From Monosporascus cannonballus (Eukaryota > Ascomycota > Sordariomycetes > Xylariales), in NCBI GenBank assembly GCA_004154925.1, contig QJNS01000010.1, forward strand, positions 124,001 to 188,000: a stretch of DNA of 64,000 nt, given 5' to 3'. The notes beneath the pieces were generated by a model. It worked only from the letters and a program-made list of their open reading frames with translations. It was not told the DNA's origin and did not search any database. Of this stretch, positions 61,851-64,000 are shown one piece after another (positions within the stretch are counted from its first letter, which is position 1; the number at the start of each line of letters is the position of its first letter). A program made the position numbers and the translations under genes.

Positions 61851-62512
61851 GATCCACATTTTTTTTTTTTTTTACCTTGCTCATAACCAACAAAGATGTT
61901 AATACCCCTGCCAGGAGCTTGGCGCCAAGCCTCGGCCCCCCTTTCATTCTTGTGACTTAGCGCTAACGCCTGAACCAACATGCATTAGAGCTTACCTTAA
62001 TGTACACATATCGCCGCAACCTCTCCATGTGATGATTGTACTGCGGATCTCGATCAAGATACACTCGTTGGGCCCTTTGCTGTCTCTCGCTAAGAACGAG
62101 CTGCCTTTTCAAGCTGCATTCTCCGCTGCGCCTACTACCTAGAACCCAAGAATCCTTTCACCCCAGGCTCTGCGGCGTCTCCGTGATGCGTTCTGGTTAG
62201 GAAACCCACCAGGCTGTACCCGCTTTTCTCTATAACAATGGAGGACGTACTGGCTGCGATGGGAGTAGTCTGTGGACTAGGCATTGGACCGTGACCCTAT
62301 GGACATATACAGCGGCGGGCAGATTCCTTTCATACATCAGGGTCCACTGTCCGCCAGCTTCCCAGCACTCCATAACTCAGAAGTCCTTGTATAGCACCAA
62401 TCTTATAGCTAACCTCCATGGTGACGGAACGAAAGTGAAGTCCTCGGCCGATTACAGCTGGTTCTCTTCACCTTTAGTGGCTCTTCCGCTAACCAGCGTC
62501 TATACCGCCATC
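61851..62512 (+). promoter_or_regulatory. upstream region of the polyketide synthase
   Basis: Balanced DNA begins with a T-run at 61859-61873. A perfect 14-bp palindrome GCTTGGCGCCAAGC lies at 61917-61930, about 590 bp before the start codon. It could be a transcription-factor site, but nothing else supports this. The frame of exon 1 is open upstream to 62291, yet the only in-frame ATG is at 62513. Confidence 0.45.
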
Positions 62513-64000
62513 ATGACCTCACGTTGGGGACGCCGACAGGCGCGTGTCTACCTGGTGGGAGACTCAACGCTTGATGTCGCAACTGGACTACTCACTCTGT
62601 TACGCAATGGCCACAGCCCCCTTCTACAGAGCTTCTTCGAAGCCACTTACCGGGTCATTCGCGCCGAGGTCGCTACCCTGGCTGCTGTCCAGCGCGCCTC
62701 CTTCCCCCATTTTTCCAGCATACAGGATCTGCTTGCTTTACAGCGTCGAGGTCACTTACACCCTGCCTTGCACAAGGCGCTTGTCTGCGCTTTTCAGCTG
62801 GCCGCCTTCATCTGGTAAGTCCTTCAGATCCCAAGTACCAGATAACGGCGCTGAATGTTCACAGCGGGTCTGGAGAGCCACATGATCTCTTCACCCAGCA
62901 GGATGACTTGTACCTTGTTGGCCTATGCACGGGGGCTCTGGCTGCAGCTGCCATCAGCTCTTCTCGCCACATCTCCGACCTCCTTAAACTCGGTCCGCAC
63001 GCTGTGGGTGTCGCGTTTCGCACTGCCTTTCGCGCCTATGAGGTTGCCGAGTCGATAGAGCATGGCTTCAAGTCGTGGTCCATCACCGTAACCAATTCTA
63101 GCGAGAACGAACTTAGAAAACTTATCTCGGATTTCTCCGATGAGAAAGTAAGTTTATTCTGCCCGAATGCCCGACCACTCTTGATTCACACTTGATAGCG
63201 TCTGCCAGTGACTTCGCGGCCGTATCTCAGTTTCATTGCAGCGACTTGTATCACAGTCAGCGGTCCGCCGTCCGTCCTACGATGTCTGAGGGAGTCAAAT
63301 TTGGCTGGGAATCGCATGGTGGACCTCAACTTATACGTCCCGTACCATGCCAAACATCTTTTTACCCTAGAGGATGTCGATAGCATCCTTAGCACGAGCC
63401 CGGTTTCTGAATGGTCACGATACATTAGCCAACTACCGGTAATTTCCCCTGCAGACGGAACTATTAAACACGCACAACATTACCATGGCCTGTTACATGG
63501 GGCGGTTGAGGATATCCTCATGAACCCCATCTCCTGGGAAGATGTCGTAAATGGTCTTGCGTACGTTTCTCGCTTTTCTTCACCTGGGATACTGTCTATG
63601 TGTGCGGTTGGCACTACGCTTGACCGGCAGCTGCGAAACACACTTGAGCAGCGAGGGTTTGCAGTTGACACATCCACCTTGCTCTCCGAACCTTCCACGC
63701 ATGCGCCCGAGGTGAGTGCACGCGAGCTGTCTTCTGAGGCCTACGCCAGTACCTCGGGCAAATCGAAGATCGCGATTGTGGGCATGTCGGGACGCTTCCC
63801 AGGAGCCGAGGACCTCGGGGCCTTCTGGGACTTATTGTTCAAAGGCCTCGACGTACATAAAGTCGTCCCGCCTTCGCGCTGGAATGCAGGAACGCACGTG
63901 GACCGTGACAAGGCACGCAAGAATACCAGTAGCACGCCGTTCGGGTGTTGGCTGGACAATCCTGGTGTGTTCGATGCCAAGTTCTTCAATGTGACGCCAC
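62513..64000 (+). CDS. non-reducing polyketide synthase, N-terminal part (SAT and start of KS); runs off the window
   Basis: Exons are 62513-62814, 62865-63147 and 63199 onward. The 50- and 51-bp introns have GTAAGT donors and end in AG. The visible part has 462 aa. The starter-unit acyltransferase (SAT) domain covers about residues 10-330: VYLVGDSTLDVATGL at the start, the nucleophile Cys in GLCTGALAAAA at about residue 122, and its likely partner His in VPYHAKHLF at about 245. A linker follows, then the ketosynthase from about residue 384 (KIAIVGMSGRFPGAEDLGAF, later KNTSSTPFGCWLDNPGVFDA). The sequence ends before the ketosynthase Cys. SAT plus this KS type marks a fungal non-reducing, aromatic-product enzyme. 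Its later domains and product cannot be seen. No stop or frameshift occurs. Confidence 0.93.

Noticed and set aside
63400..63460. A third intron in the PKS at CCGGTAATTTCCCCTGCAG
   Set aside because: It would be only about 16 bp, and the reading frame continues through it with good SAT-domain similarity.
1..64000. CRISPR arrays, bacterial operons or ribosome-binding sites
   Set aside because: Spliceosomal introns, RIP signatures and fungal gene families show a eukaryotic genome; no regularly spaced repeats were seen.

Overview
The window looks like a filamentous ascomycete (Pezizomycotina) genome with a two-compartment structure. About 85% of it is very AT-rich, full of stop codons and built from dead transposons. 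Short islands of balanced base composition hold intact, intron-bearing genes. In the AT-rich parts, coding traces show CAA, CAG and TGG turned into stops and Cys codons turned into Tyr, while CpG stays common. This is the pattern of repeat-induced point mutation (RIP), which acts mainly on CpA/TpG, and it is why almost no long ORF survives there. Genus and species cannot be told from the sequence.

Layout: 1-4476 is unrecognised AT-rich DNA. 4482-11205 is a complete but dead Ty3/gypsy chromovirus (minus strand) with a perfect 5-bp target duplication. 11211-13980 is AT-rich. 13985-15080 is a small gene island with one conserved 174-aa protein, possibly mitochondrial. 15081-16518 is a Tc1/mariner relic inserted in a copy of a dispersed repeat (R1), and more R1 copies run to about 17.5 kb. 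18453-24087 is a second, shorter gypsy element. 25296-32050 is the best preserved gypsy element (plus strand). 32051-42031 is a mosaic of LTR-element relics with a lightly mutated solo LTR at 33181-33330. 42037-48433 is a further gypsy element (minus strand). 48568-48960 is a solo LTR.

From about 49.0 kb the sequence becomes genic. It holds a seven-helix fungal rhodopsin-like membrane protein (49774-50840, two introns) and an intact FAD-dependent monooxygenase (51565-52812). After a 9-kb AT-rich insert with a pogo/Fot-type transposon relic (55664-57560) comes the first 462 codons of a non-reducing polyketide synthase (62513 to the window edge; SAT domain plus start of the ketosynthase). The monooxygenase and polyketide synthase are the kind of genes found together in polyketide biosynthetic clusters. 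The clustering is inferred from proximity.

The most unusual observation is in the gypsy family. Between the end of pol and the 3' LTR, on the strand opposite to gag-pol, several divergent copies carry a decayed ORF of about 166 codons. It starts with a CX2CX6CX8CX2CX6C pattern (the spacing of fungal Zn2Cys6 clusters) followed by a charged, probably helical region. The same family shows a match between its LTR and the site just inside the 5' LTR, suggesting self-primed reverse transcription.
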